Origin: UBA8389 sp964472175
GTDB lineage: Bacteria > Bacteroidota > Bacteroidia > Bacteroidales > UBA1402
Length of the DNA stretch: 9,550 bases
Direction of reading: 5' to 3'
Assembly (NCBI GenBank): GCA_964472175.1
Contig: CAYYJF010000064.1
Coordinates: 1 to 9,550 of the forward strand
Positions 1-6,710 of the stretch are shown here, piece by piece. The notes under the pieces are model-generated. The model ran no database searches. It was not told the origin of the DNA and saw only the letters and a program-made list of their open reading frames with translations. Position numbers and translations under genes: made by a program. Positions within the stretch are counted from its first letter, which is position 1. Each line of letters opens with the position of its first letter.

Positions 1-453
1 ATTTTCTGTTTCAATGGCAACGACCCCTTGTTTTTTGAGGAACGCCATCATTTTGCTGTAAATCAGCTCCATACCTTCTCTTATGGCTTGAACGTCCTGA
101 GCGTCTTTGGTTGCAGACAATCCGCGTTCCATATCATCCACAATGGTGATGAAGTCAATTAAAACCTTTTCTCCACCATTTTTAATCAGCTCGGATTTTT
201 CTTTTAATGTTCTTTTTCGGTAATTATCAAATTCGGCCAGGCTTCTTAGATGACTGTCATTTAGCTGGTTGTATTTTTCCTGCAACTGCTCAATTTCTTT
301 TTTGGCAGCATCGGTTTCTGAATCCAAAGAAGTAGAATCCGAATTGTTGACTTCCGATGGTGTTTCCAATTCGGAAGCATCGTTGGTCTTTTCTATCGTT
401 TCATTAGGTACATGATTCTTTTCTGTTGGTTGCACCTTTTTGGGTTGTTTCAT
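1..453 (-). CDS. grpE: GrpE nucleotide exchange factor, C-terminus cut off by window edge
   Basis: GrpE is the cytoplasmic co-chaperone that releases ADP from DnaK and resets its substrate cycle. Translating the minus strand from the ATG at 453 gives 151 residues, open to the window edge. Residues 2-50 are acidic, Ser/Thr/Asn-rich and probably disordered. Residues 52-71 begin the long dimer helix (KEIEQLQEKYNQLNDSHLRS). The family signature follows: LAEFDNYRKRT (72-82), LIDFITIVDDMERG (98-111) and the GMELIYSKMMAFLKKQGV region (127-144). About 40 C-terminal residues, the beta-wing that contacts DnaK, should lie left of the window. The ATG was chosen because it opens the disordered N-terminus typical of the family and no extension is needed. 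It lies 122 bases downstream of the gcvP stop codon, so it probably has its own promoter, but I found no clear TAnnTTTG element there and no CIRCE repeat. dnaJ often follows grpE, but that would lie outside the window. Confidence 0.95.
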   Translation of the reverse strand, partial: MKQPKKVQPTEKNHVPNETIEKTNDASELETPSEVNNSDSTSLDSETDAAKKEIEQLQEKYNQLNDSHLRSLAEFDNYRKRTLKEKSELIKNGGEKVLIDFITIVDDMERGLSATKDAQDVQAIREGMELIYSKMMAFLKKQGVVAIETEN

Positions 454-495
454 GTCAATCTCTTATATGTTTACAACTTTTCCTATGCAAAAACC

Positions 496-527
496 CTGCC
501 CAAATGATCGATCAGACTAATTGGCAG
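496..527 (-). terminator. Weak candidate terminator after gcvP
   Basis: Read on the minus strand, CTGCC (523-527) can pair with GGCAG (496-500). Two further A-T pairs follow across a one-base bulge, and then comes GGTTTTTGC. The loop contains the 10-base palindrome TGATCGATCA (505-514). The stem is short and bulged, so this is a possible but unconvincing intrinsic terminator between gcvP and grpE. Without it, gcvP transcripts could read through into grpE. Confidence 0.3.
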
Positions 528-575
528 TGTTTTAGCAATATATTCGTTTTTGTGTCAGTTCTTAATGTCAAAATT

Positions 576-3413
576 TCATTCCTGACAACTGCAGAATAAA
601 TTTCTATCACCAAATGCATTGTCAACCCGGGATACAGAAATCTGAAACTTATTTTCTTTGATCCAGCTGAGTGGGTACCCGGCTTTTTGGCGGGTGTAGG
701 CGTGATTCCATTCATCTGCTGTGAGTTCTGATTCCGAATGAGGGGATTGTGTTAAGACATTGTCATTCAAATCGTATACGCCACTTTCAATTTCTTGAAT
801 TTCCTGATAGATTTGCACCATGGCTTCAATAAACCGATTTAATTCAGAAAGGCTTTCGCTTTCCGTCGGTTCAATCATCAGGGTGCCGTGAACCGGGAAG
901 GAGAGTGTGGGCGCATGAAAACCATAATCCATCAACCTTTTGGCAATATCCGATTCGGTAATGCCTGTTTTCTTGAAATCTCTGCAATCCAAAATCACTT
1001 CATGTCCGACAAAGCCATTGGATCCTCTATACAATACAGGGTAATAGGACTTTAATGATTCTGCCAGATAATTGGCACTCAAAATGGCTGTTAATGTGGC
1101 TTTCTTCAATCCTTCAGAACCCATCATTCGAATATAACCGTAGCTGATTGGGAGAAGAAATGCGCTTCCATCAGGTGCCGAAGCAACGGTGATCTGTGCT
1201 TGATTTAAATGCGGATGACCAGGAAGAAATGCTTCCAGATGTTTGGCGCAGCAGATGGGGCCTGCACCTGGACCACCACCACCGTGAGGCATGGCAAACG
1301 TTTTATGTAAATTGAGGTGGCAAATGTCAGCACCTATTTTTCCTGGGGAGGTAATGCCAACCTGAGCATTCATATTGGCACCATCCATATAGACCTGACC
1401 TCCCAAGTCATGAATGACAGCGCACATTTCCTGAATGCTTTCTTCAAAAATGCCATGTGTGGAAGGGTAGGTGATCATGCATCCGGCCAAAGCATCGGCA
1501 TGCATTGTGGCTTTTGCTTTCCAATCGCTCAAATCTACATTTCCCAAGGCATCGCATTGAACGGTAATGGGGGTAAATCCAGCTTGAACAGCACTGGCAG
1601 GATTGGTGCCATGTGCAGATGCTGGTATCAACACAATGTTCCGATTGGATTCGCCTTTCTGCTGAAGGTATTCACGAATTACGCGCAAGCCTGCATATTC
1701 GCCTGCGGCGCCGGAGTTTGGTTGCAAGCTGCAGCCGGGTAAATCTGTGATTTGCGAAAGCAAAGTTTTGGTCGATTCGATCAATTCTACAAACCCTTCT
1801 GTTTGATCCTGAGGTGCATACGGGTGTAGTTTCATAAACTCAGGCATACTCAAGGGGAGCATTTCTGCTGCAGCATTCAGCTTCATCGTGCAAGAACCCA
1901 ATGAAATCATGGAGTGTGTCAATGAAATGTCCTTACGTTCCAGCTTTTTGATGTAGCGCATCAGTTCTGTTTCAGTGCGATACTGCTTGAAAATGGATTG
2001 TTGAAGGAAAGCTCCTTTTCGTAGGATTGAATCGTCAAGCAAGCAAATGCCGTCAATTTCTTCCATTTTTGGGGTACTTGGAAAGTGACCTGCTGCTGAA
2101 GCAAAAATATCCAAAAGCACATCCAAATCATCCAAATCCGTAGTTTCATCAATGCTGATGCCAATTTCATTGTCATTGATGTATCTCAAATTTACATCGT
2201 AATCCAGGGCTTCTTTTTTGATGGCCTCTATTTGAATGTGCTCTGGTAACAAAATATGGAGGGTGTCAAAAAACTGATCGTTCAGTTGCTTGAAGCCGTA
2301 TGCTTGAATGGCTTCACTTAAATAGGCAGCCATGCCGTGAACCCGTTGGGCAATTTTGACCAGCCCTTCATGACCGTGATATACGGCGTAGAATCCTGAC
2401 ATAATGGCCATCAACGCCTGGGATGTGCAAATATTGGAAGTTGCTTTTTCCCGCTTGATGTGTTGTTCTCTTGTTTGCAGTGCCAGGCGGTAGGCTTTTT
2501 GGCCTTGTTTGTCTTTGGAAATGCCGATAATTCTTCCGGGAATCAATCTTTTATAGGCATCTGTTGTGGCCAGAAATGCGGCCGATGGTCCTCCGAATCC
2601 CATTGGTGTTCCAAATCGCTGGGAACTCCCGAATGCAGCGTCGGCTCCCCATGTCCCCGGAGACTCAAGCAAACACAATGCCAGCAAATCGGTTGCCATA
2701 CCTACTTTGATGCCATGTTGATGCATTCGCTCAACAAAATACGATTGATTCTCCACACGTCCTTGAGCGTTGGGATTCTGAATGATGGCAGCAAAATGTT
2801 GATCGGTTGGTTCAAACGTGGCTTTGTTCCCAAATTCTATGTGGATATTCTGGGGAATGCAACGGGTCAATAAGACCGCTTTGGTTTGCTCAAATATCTG
2901 CTCGTCAACGAATAAAACGTTGGCGTTTTTCTCAATCTGCTCCTTGCTTCTGGATAAAAAGAACATGTTGGCGACTTCTGCTGCTACAGTGCTTTCATCC
3001 AGCATGGAAGCATTGGTCAAAGGCAAGCCCGTAAGTTCGATGATCATTGTTTGAAAATTCAACAATGCTTCCAGACGTCCTTGTGAAATTTCGGCCTGAT
3101 AGGGGGTGTATGAAGTATACCACGATGGGTTTTCGAAGATGTTGCGCTGGATGACAGCAGGTGTATAGGTGTCATACCATCCACATCCGATATAGGTTTT
3201 GAATAGTTTAATGTTCGATGCCAAATCTTTGATGTGGCACAAAAATTGATTTTCAGTCAATGCAGGCAGTTCCTGATTGCTTTCTGAAATGATAATATTT
3301 TTAGGTAATACTTTGCTGGTCAGATCATTGAAGTCTTTTAAACCCAATTTTTCCAGCATTTCCTTTTTTTCTGTCGGTTGAATGCCTATGTGTCGATTGT
3401 AAAATGCGCTCAT
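576..3413 (-). CDS. gcvP: Glycine dehydrogenase (decarboxylating), glycine cleavage P-protein
   Basis: GcvP is the pyridoxal-phosphate enzyme of the glycine cleavage system. It decarboxylates glycine and passes the aminomethyl group to the lipoyl arm of GcvH in the cytoplasm. The 945 residues match the usual single-chain form (about 950), in which two halves correspond to GcvPA and GcvPB of organisms with a split enzyme. The N-terminal half starts FYNRHIG and contains ISQGRLEALLNFQTMI. The C-terminal half contains SMISLGSCTMKLNAA, PNSGAAGEYAGL and SAHGTNPASA. The cofactor lysine is K704 in HLNLHKTF, followed by the glycine-rich HGGGGPG loop (710-716). The frame is intact from ATG to TGA. The gene begins 6 bases after the stop of the M24 peptidase gene, so the two are probably co-transcribed. 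gcvT and gcvH are not in this window. No glycine riboswitch is apparent upstream. Confidence 0.97.
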   Translation of the reverse strand: MSAFYNRHIGIQPTEKKEMLEKLGLKDFNDLTSKVLPKNIIISESNQELPALTENQFLCHIKDLASNIKLFKTYIGCGWYDTYTPAVIQRNIFENPSWYTSYTPYQAEISQGRLEALLNFQTMIIELTGLPLTNASMLDESTVAAEVANMFFLSRSKEQIEKNANVLFVDEQIFEQTKAVLLTRCIPQNIHIEFGNKATFEPTDQHFAAIIQNPNAQGRVENQSYFVERMHQHGIKVGMATDLLALCLLESPGTWGADAAFGSSQRFGTPMGFGGPSAAFLATTDAYKRLIPGRIIGISKDKQGQKAYRLALQTREQHIKREKATSNICTSQALMAIMSGFYAVYHGHEGLVKIAQRVHGMAAYLSEAIQAYGFKQLNDQFFDTLHILLPEHIQIEAIKKEALDYDVNLRYINDNEIGISIDETTDLDDLDVLLDIFASAAGHFPSTPKMEEIDGICLLDDSILRKGAFLQQSIFKQYRTETELMRYIKKLERKDISLTHSMISLGSCTMKLNAAAEMLPLSMPEFMKLHPYAPQDQTEGFVELIESTKTLLSQITDLPGCSLQPNSGAAGEYAGLRVIREYLQQKGESNRNIVLIPASAHGTNPASAVQAGFTPITVQCDALGNVDLSDWKAKATMHADALAGCMITYPSTHGIFEESIQEMCAVIHDLGGQVYMDGANMNAQVGITSPGKIGADICHLNLHKTFAMPHGGGGPGAGPICCAKHLEAFLPGHPHLNQAQITVASAPDGSAFLLPISYGYIRMMGSEGLKKATLTAILSANYLAESLKSYYPVLYRGSNGFVGHEVILDCRDFKKTGITESDIAKRLMDYGFHAPTLSFPVHGTLMIEPTESESLSELNRFIEAMVQIYQEIQEIESGVYDLNDNVLTQSPHSESELTADEWNHAYTRQKAGYPLSWIKENKFQISVSRVDNAFGDRNLFCSCQE

Positions 3414-3419
3414 TTCTTT

Positions 3420-4577
3420 TTATTTGGTAAGGTCTACAATACTAAAATCCATTTTGGTCAATTGTTCACAGCCATCTTTTAGAATCAAATAGGTGTCTTC
3501 CACGCCAACCGCGCCAACGCCGTCAATGACAAATTTTGGTTCAATGGCGATGGTCATATTGGAAACCAGTGTATCCTTTGATTTGGCTGCGATGACAGGC
3601 AATTCGTTGATGACCAGGCCAACACCATGTCCGACAAATTTTGCCTGCTGCCTTTTTCCCATATAACAATGATCCAGATGGGCTTTTTTTGCGATGGCGA
3701 GGGATGTTTCCCACAATTCTTCACATACAGCCCCTTCTTTCATCAATTCCTGGAGTTTGAGGTGAATTTCGATGGATGTATCGTGGGCTTTATAAGCCAA
3801 ATCTGGTAATTTTCCGATGGAAAAGGTGCGGGTTAAATCATCTAAATATCCGGTGAAATTTCCCGCCATATCTATCATTACACTTTTGCCATCCGAAAGG
3901 ACAATGCCGGCAGCTCCGATTGGATTGGTGTAATGGCCGGCGCCACCCAATGCAAAATCGTAGGGCGATGCTACATCTGCGTTGTCGCCGGTTAAAACAC
4001 TACCCATAAAGGCTTCCATTTCTCCATAAGTCCTGAAAAGTCCCAAGTTGCCTTCCAAACGCATTAAACGCTCGATTTCAATCGAAAATTCAATGTCAGT
4101 CATGCCCATTCTGAATACCTCCGGGATTTTTTTATATGCTTTTACATGCAATTCTGCCGATTGTCTAATGAGGCTCACTTCGGCATTGGTTTTTATACTT
4201 CTGACCCTTCTTAGATCGTTGCTCCCGTTGATGCATTCACATGCAGGAAAACATTGTTGAAGTCGAATCCAATTGGAGTAGCCAATCTCATCACCTTCCA
4301 GCAACAATCGTTTGGGAATGGCGTATCCCAACGACAGTAAAATATCCGGAATTTGCTCGGGCTTCCTGATAAAAAAGACGCAATCATCCGCATAGTCTAT
4401 AGGCCTTTTGACAAACCTTACGGGTGCGCCATCGGCCGGAATATACATGAATCCGTTAAAGATTCTGCCGTTTGAATACAGCATATGAACTGTTGTGGAC
4501 AACAAGCAGGCATCAATCTTTTTTTTGCTTAAAAAATCCTGTATTTTGGAGACCCTGTTTGGTGCATCCTGTTGCAT
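3420..4577 (-). CDS. M24 family metallopeptidase, Xaa-Pro aminopeptidase/dipeptidase type
   Basis: This predicted cytoplasmic dinuclear-metal peptidase has the pita-bread fold and probably removes or splits residues next to proline. It has 385 residues: an N-terminal creatinase-like domain (about 10-125), then the catalytic domain (about 132-380). All five metal ligands expected in M24 are visible: D236 (VMIDMAG), D247 (DDLTRT), H317 (FVGHGVG), E346 (AIEPKF) and E360 (VGVEDT). H215 in GGAGHYTNP is a candidate catalytic histidine. The residue two before E360 is glycine in AVGVED, where many prolidases have arginine (RIED), so the exact substrate is uncertain. Creatinase and other M24 subfamilies share the fold. 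There is no signal peptide. The ATG at 4577 is the start, and gcvP follows 6 bases after the stop. A candidate promoter and a palindrome lie just upstream. Confidence 0.9.
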   Translation of the reverse strand: MQQDAPNRVSKIQDFLSKKKIDACLLSTTVHMLYSNGRIFNGFMYIPADGAPVRFVKRPIDYADDCVFFIRKPEQIPDILLSLGYAIPKRLLLEGDEIGYSNWIRLQQCFPACECINGSNDLRRVRSIKTNAEVSLIRQSAELHVKAYKKIPEVFRMGMTDIEFSIEIERLMRLEGNLGLFRTYGEMEAFMGSVLTGDNADVASPYDFALGGAGHYTNPIGAAGIVLSDGKSVMIDMAGNFTGYLDDLTRTFSIGKLPDLAYKAHDTSIEIHLKLQELMKEGAVCEELWETSLAIAKKAHLDHCYMGKRQQAKFVGHGVGLVINELPVIAAKSKDTLVSNMTIAIEPKFVIDGVGAVGVEDTYLILKDGCEQLTKMDFSIVDLTK

Positions 4578-4601
4578 ATAAGTGGCTTTAATGTATGTTT
4601 A

Positions 4602-4615
4602 TTGACGGTCGTCAA
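4602..4615. promoter_or_regulatory. Perfect dyad in the M24-gcvP leader, possible operator
   Basis: TTGACGgtCGTCAA is a 6-2-6 perfect inverted repeat centred about 31 bases upstream of the M24 start codon. It lies just downstream of the candidate promoter, where a repressor site could sit. The half-site length suits a dimeric regulator, but nothing in the sequence identifies one, and a dyad this short can arise by chance. This is inference from symmetry and position only. Confidence 0.3.
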
Positions 4616-4624
4616 ATTTTTCGG

Positions 4625-4656
4625 CAAAGTTCGTCATTATTAATGGAAAGTTCAAA
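4625..4656 (-). promoter_or_regulatory. Candidate Bacteroidota promoter for the M24-gcvP operon
   Basis: On the minus strand TTTG (4653-4656) is followed after 20 bases by GAACTTTG (4625-4632). The known Bacteroidota primary-sigma promoter is TTTG-N19-TAnnTTTG, so the -33 element is exact, the spacing is one base long and the -7 element has one mismatch. Transcription would start near 4618, giving a leader of about 40 bases before the M24 ATG. Confidence 0.45.
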
Positions 4657-4704
4657 AAAAGCCATTGCAAATTGATGTGAGATGCGGCACTATATTGTGT
4701 CGAT

Positions 4705-4738
4705 AAAAAAACACCCCGAAGTGATTTTTCGGGGTGTT
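4705..4738 (-). terminator. Intrinsic terminator of hsp20
   Basis: On the minus strand AACACCCCGAA (4728-4738) pairs perfectly with TTCGGGGTGTT (4710-4720) across a 7-base loop. A run of T continues to 4705. The stem is 11 base pairs with a GC-rich core. It lies about 55 bases after the hsp20 stop codon, separating hsp20 from the M24-gcvP unit. On the plus strand the arms are followed by AT without a T run, so it looks directional. Confidence 0.9.
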
Positions 4739-4792
4739 ATAATGTGGACGCAGGTTTGATGCGTATTAACAAGCATCTTGTCGCAATTCTTG

Positions 4793-5212
4793 TTATTCAA
4801 TAGAAATGGCACGTGCTGGTTTTTCTTTGGCTTCTTCTCGTTTTGGCACAGAAACTACCAGGATGCCATTGTTATAATTGGCTTTGATTTTTTCTGTATC
4901 AACCGATTCGGGAAGAGAAAATGTCCTCTTAAAAGAGGCATAAGAAAACTCTTTGCGATGTATGGTTTCCTCTTTGGTCTCATTGGTCGCCTTTTTTTCA
5001 GAAGAAATTTCCAGAACGCGTTTCTCGACATGAATCTTAAAATCTTCTTTGCTGAAGCCGGGGGCGGCAACTTCGATTTTGAATCCTTCTTTGTTTTCAG
5101 CAATGTTTACAGCAGGGCTGGAATTCCAATCGGTGTCATTCAAAAAATTGCTTCCAAAAAAATCGGAAAATACCGGATACAATGGATTTTGTTTTCTAAT
5201 GGTTGTCAACAT
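4793..5212 (-). CDS. Small heat shock protein, Hsp20/alpha-crystallin family
   Basis: Hsp20 proteins are ATP-independent cytoplasmic holdases that bind unfolding proteins and hand them to DnaK/GrpE and ClpB. The 139 residues are a normal length. There is a short hydrophobic N-terminal arm (1-32, with NPLYPVFSDFFG), an alpha-crystallin domain (about 33-125) with PAVNIAENKEGFKIEVAAPG near its start, and the conserved NNGILVVSVPK strand (114-124). A short tail ends in the ISI motif (136-138) used for oligomer assembly. The ATG at 5212 is preceded by a perfect AGGAGG (5221-5226) with an 8-base spacer, which fixes the start. The gene stands alone: its own terminator follows, and a hairpin pair separates it from the hydrolase gene upstream. 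Its leader can fold over the ribosome binding site (see 5221-5275), which suggests translational heat control. Confidence 0.95.
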   Translation of the reverse strand: MLTTIRKQNPLYPVFSDFFGSNFLNDTDWNSSPAVNIAENKEGFKIEVAAPGFSKEDFKIHVEKRVLEISSEKKATNETKEETIHRKEFSYASFKRTFSLPESVDTEKIKANYNNGILVVSVPKREEAKEKPARAISIE

Positions 5213-5220
5213 AGTTTTGT

Positions 5221-5275
5221 CCTCCTATTATTAAGTTGATGTATGAATATTTTACATCAATTAAATAACAAAAGG
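5221..5275 (-). promoter_or_regulatory. Candidate fourU-like RNA thermometer in the hsp20 leader
   Basis: The minus-strand RNA from 5275 to 5221 can form one hairpin. The basal stem pairs CCUUUUGUUAUU (5275-5264) with AAUAAUAGGAGG (5232-5221): twelve consecutive pairs, three of them G-U, with UUUU facing AGGA of the Shine-Dalgarno site. A U-U mismatch, one A-U pair and an A-C mismatch follow. The apical stem pairs UUGAUGUA (5260-5253) with UACAUCAA (5243-5236) over a 9-base loop. That makes 21 pairs in 55 bases, in register, AU-rich and wobble-rich, with the start codon 8 bases further on. FourU and ROSE thermometers are known to act this way on small heat shock genes. One caveat is that TACCTTTTG (5277-5269) is one insertion away from a -7 element. 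If transcription started from it, the 5' arm would not be made. No TTTG sits at the expected -33 position there. Confidence 0.6.
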
Positions 5276-5358
5276 TATGCCATTTGCCCAATTGTTTGAT
5301 ATGAAATGTTAATAATGTGCTGTTTATGAGGAGTATAATATGGAATGTGTGCGATAAT

Positions 5359-5410
5359 AAAAAATGTGCCACATTGACATGTCTGATAAAATATAAATGA
5401 CAATGTGGCA
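5359..5410 (-). terminator. Long hairpin plus U-run after the hydrolase gene
   Basis: On the minus strand TGCCACATTG (5401-5410) pairs with CAATGTGGCA (5367-5376). The helix can extend past a T-T mismatch by three more pairs (CAT with ATG), leaving a 16-base loop. CA and then six T (5364-5359) follow. This fits an intrinsic terminator for the lipoprotein-rsmG-hydrolase operon, although the loop is larger than usual. Its first arm overlaps the preceding hairpin by three bases. Confidence 0.6.
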
Positions 5411-5432
5411 GTCTTTCTTTTTTGAAGACTGC
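5408..5432 (-). repeat. Small hairpin directly at the hydrolase stop codon
   Basis: On the minus strand GCAGTCTT (5425-5432) pairs with AAGACTGC (5408-5415) over a 9-base A-rich loop. The arm begins on the last base of the TAG stop codon of the hydrolase gene. It has no U-run of its own and shares bases 5408-5410 with the next hairpin, so the two cannot both be fully closed. It may protect the 3' end or compete with the terminator hairpin. Confidence 0.5.
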
Positions 5433-6076
5433 TATTCCCACAAAAAGGGATTCGATTTCTTTTCTTGACCAACCGTCGTGGTTGAACCATGACCCGGATA
5501 AACGATTGTCTGTTCGGGGAGGGTTAGGATTTTTTTGCGGATGCCCTCAATGAGTGTTTCATGACTTCCTTTTTCAAGGTCTGTTCTGCCAACGCTTCCT
5601 TTAAATAAGACATCACCGGCAATGAGTGCATGATCATTTGCCATATATAAAACCAAACTTCCCGGTGAATGCCCAGGAACTTCATAAATTTCAATTTTTT
5701 CATCGCCTAAGAAAAGGGTGTCTCCTTCCTGTATGCCTTCAACAATCATTGGTCCTTTTGAGGGAGGTGGTGTAATGCCGAATATTACGCATTGTTTTTC
5801 AAATTTATCCAACCAAAATTGGTCTTTTAAAGAGGCTTTGGCTTTTAGATTCCACTGTTTTGAAACAAATTGATTCCCAAAAATATGATCCAAATGCATG
5901 TGGGTGTTGATCAGTAAAACTGGTTTCAACCCGTTTTTTTCTATAAAATGGAGCAAATGTTGTTCTTCATAAGCGTCAAGACACCCAGGATCAACAATGG
6001 CTGCCTCATGGTTATTGTTCCATAGGAGATAGGTGTTTTCCTGAAAAGGATTGAATGTGAGCGCTTGAATATGCAT
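5432..6076 (-). CDS. Metallo-beta-lactamase-fold hydrolase, glyoxalase II-like (YcbL type)
   Basis: This predicted cytoplasmic di-zinc hydrolase of the glyoxalase II-like branch probably cleaves a thioester such as S-lactoylglutathione or an equivalent. Over its 214 residues the metal ligands appear in order: T-H-x-H-x-D-H at 58-64 (H59, H61, D63, H64), H136 in PGHSPGS, D155 in IAGDVLF and H196 in YPGHGS. The FNPFQENTYLL start, the GSVGRTDL motif (161-167) and the TTTVGQEKKSNPF end (199-211) are typical of the short YcbL-like group. That group lacks the C-terminal helical domain used by classical GloB to bind glutathione. The true substrate cannot be read from the sequence. The gene starts 12 bases after the rsmG stop codon and is the last gene of its likely operon, followed immediately by two hairpins. 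Confidence 0.9.
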   Translation of the reverse strand: MHIQALTFNPFQENTYLLWNNNHEAAIVDPGCLDAYEEQHLLHFIEKNGLKPVLLINTHMHLDHIFGNQFVSKQWNLKAKASLKDQFWLDKFEKQCVIFGITPPPSKGPMIVEGIQEGDTLFLGDEKIEIYEVPGHSPGSLVLYMANDHALIAGDVLFKGSVGRTDLEKGSHETLIEGIRKKILTLPEQTIVYPGHGSTTTVGQEKKSNPFLWE

Positions 6077-6088
6077 GGCAGAAATCGA

Positions 6089-6706
6089 TTATGGCAGATA
6101 AACAACTTTTTTGGTTTCGAAAAAGGATTCTTTGAATACATCCGATAATTCAAACGTAATCACTTGTTTTCGAAAGGGCATTAATTCGTGGGTTAAATCG
6201 CCTCCTTTTAGGCAAATCAAACCATTAGGCAAGGCGTTGTTTGACTCTTTTGAAATGTTTTGACGTGTCAATCGTGCCAAATCGGACAAAGGCATGACAG
6301 CTCGGCTGACAACAAAATCATGGGTTTCTTTGTGCTCTTCCATGCGCGTGTGGGTTACCTGTACATTCTTTAAACCCAATTCGTTCACGACGGCTCTGAC
6401 AACCTGAAGTTTCTTGTTGATGGAGTCGATCAAATGAAAGTGACATTCAGGGTAAAAAATTGCCAGGGGAATGCCGGGAAATCCACCACCAGTGCCAAGA
6501 TCCAAAATTTGAGTATGATCCTTAAACCGCATAAACTTTACGATGCCCAGAGCGTGTAAAACATGTCTCTCATACAAGTTGTCAAAATCTTTTCTGGAAA
6601 CCACATTGATTTTTTCGTTCCACTCTTTGTATAGAGGGAAAAGCGCCTCGTATTGTTCTATTTGTACAGCAGATAATTCAGGAAAATATCTTTTGATTTG
6701 TTCCAT
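6089..6706 (-). CDS. rsmG: 16S rRNA (guanine-N7) methyltransferase RsmG
   Basis: RsmG (GidB) uses S-adenosylmethionine to methylate N7 of a guanine in the 530 loop of 16S rRNA (G527 in E. coli). In many bacteria its loss gives low-level streptomycin resistance. The 205 residues are a full-length protein. The N-terminal helices contain LYKEWNEKINVVSRKD (25-40), typical of the family, and ERHVLHAL (46-53). The cofactor loop LDLGTGGGFPGIPLA is at 68-82, the acidic end of the second strand is D94 in LIDSINKK, and the SRAV motif is at 134-137. It starts 4 bases after the stop of the lipoprotein gene upstream and is followed 12 bases later by the hydrolase gene, so it is the middle gene of a likely three-gene operon. 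Confidence 0.95.
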   Translation of the reverse strand: MEQIKRYFPELSAVQIEQYEALFPLYKEWNEKINVVSRKDFDNLYERHVLHALGIVKFMRFKDHTQILDLGTGGGFPGIPLAIFYPECHFHLIDSINKKLQVVRAVVNELGLKNVQVTHTRMEEHKETHDFVVSRAVMPLSDLARLTRQNISKESNNALPNGLICLKGGDLTHELMPFRKQVITFELSDVFKESFFETKKVVYLP

Positions 6707-6710
6707 GATT

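Noticed and set aside
505..514. Palindrome TGATCGATCA between gcvP and grpE as an operator
   Set aside because: Only 10 bases, made of a common GATC repeat, inside the loop of a weak hairpin. There is no promoter nearby to relate it to.
1317..1742. Open frame of 141 codons on the plus strand, opposite gcvP
   Set aside because: It lies wholly antisense to the conserved active-site half of gcvP, has no recognisable domain, and is explained by the codon pattern of the real gene.
2460..2873. Open frame of 137 codons on the plus strand, opposite gcvP
   Set aside because: Same reasoning: fully antisense to an intact conserved gene, with no motif and no plausible start context.
4778..5239. Open frame of 153 codons on the plus strand, opposite hsp20
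   Set aside because: It mirrors the hsp20 coding sequence and its leader. The minus-strand product has a full alpha-crystallin domain.
5236..5260. CIRCE-like inverted repeat (8-base arms, 9-base spacer) before hsp20
   Set aside because: The spacer length recalls the HrcA operator, but the arms TTGATGTA/TACATCAA do not match TTAGCACTC/GAGTGCTAA. The pairing is better explained as the apical stem of the longer hairpin over the ribosome binding site, although a protein-binding dyad cannot be ruled out.
5354..5371. Possible sigma-54 promoter TGGCACATTTTTTATT on the minus strand
   Set aside because: The TGGCAC half matches, but the required GC of the -12 element is missing. The bases are already accounted for by the terminator arm and its U-run.
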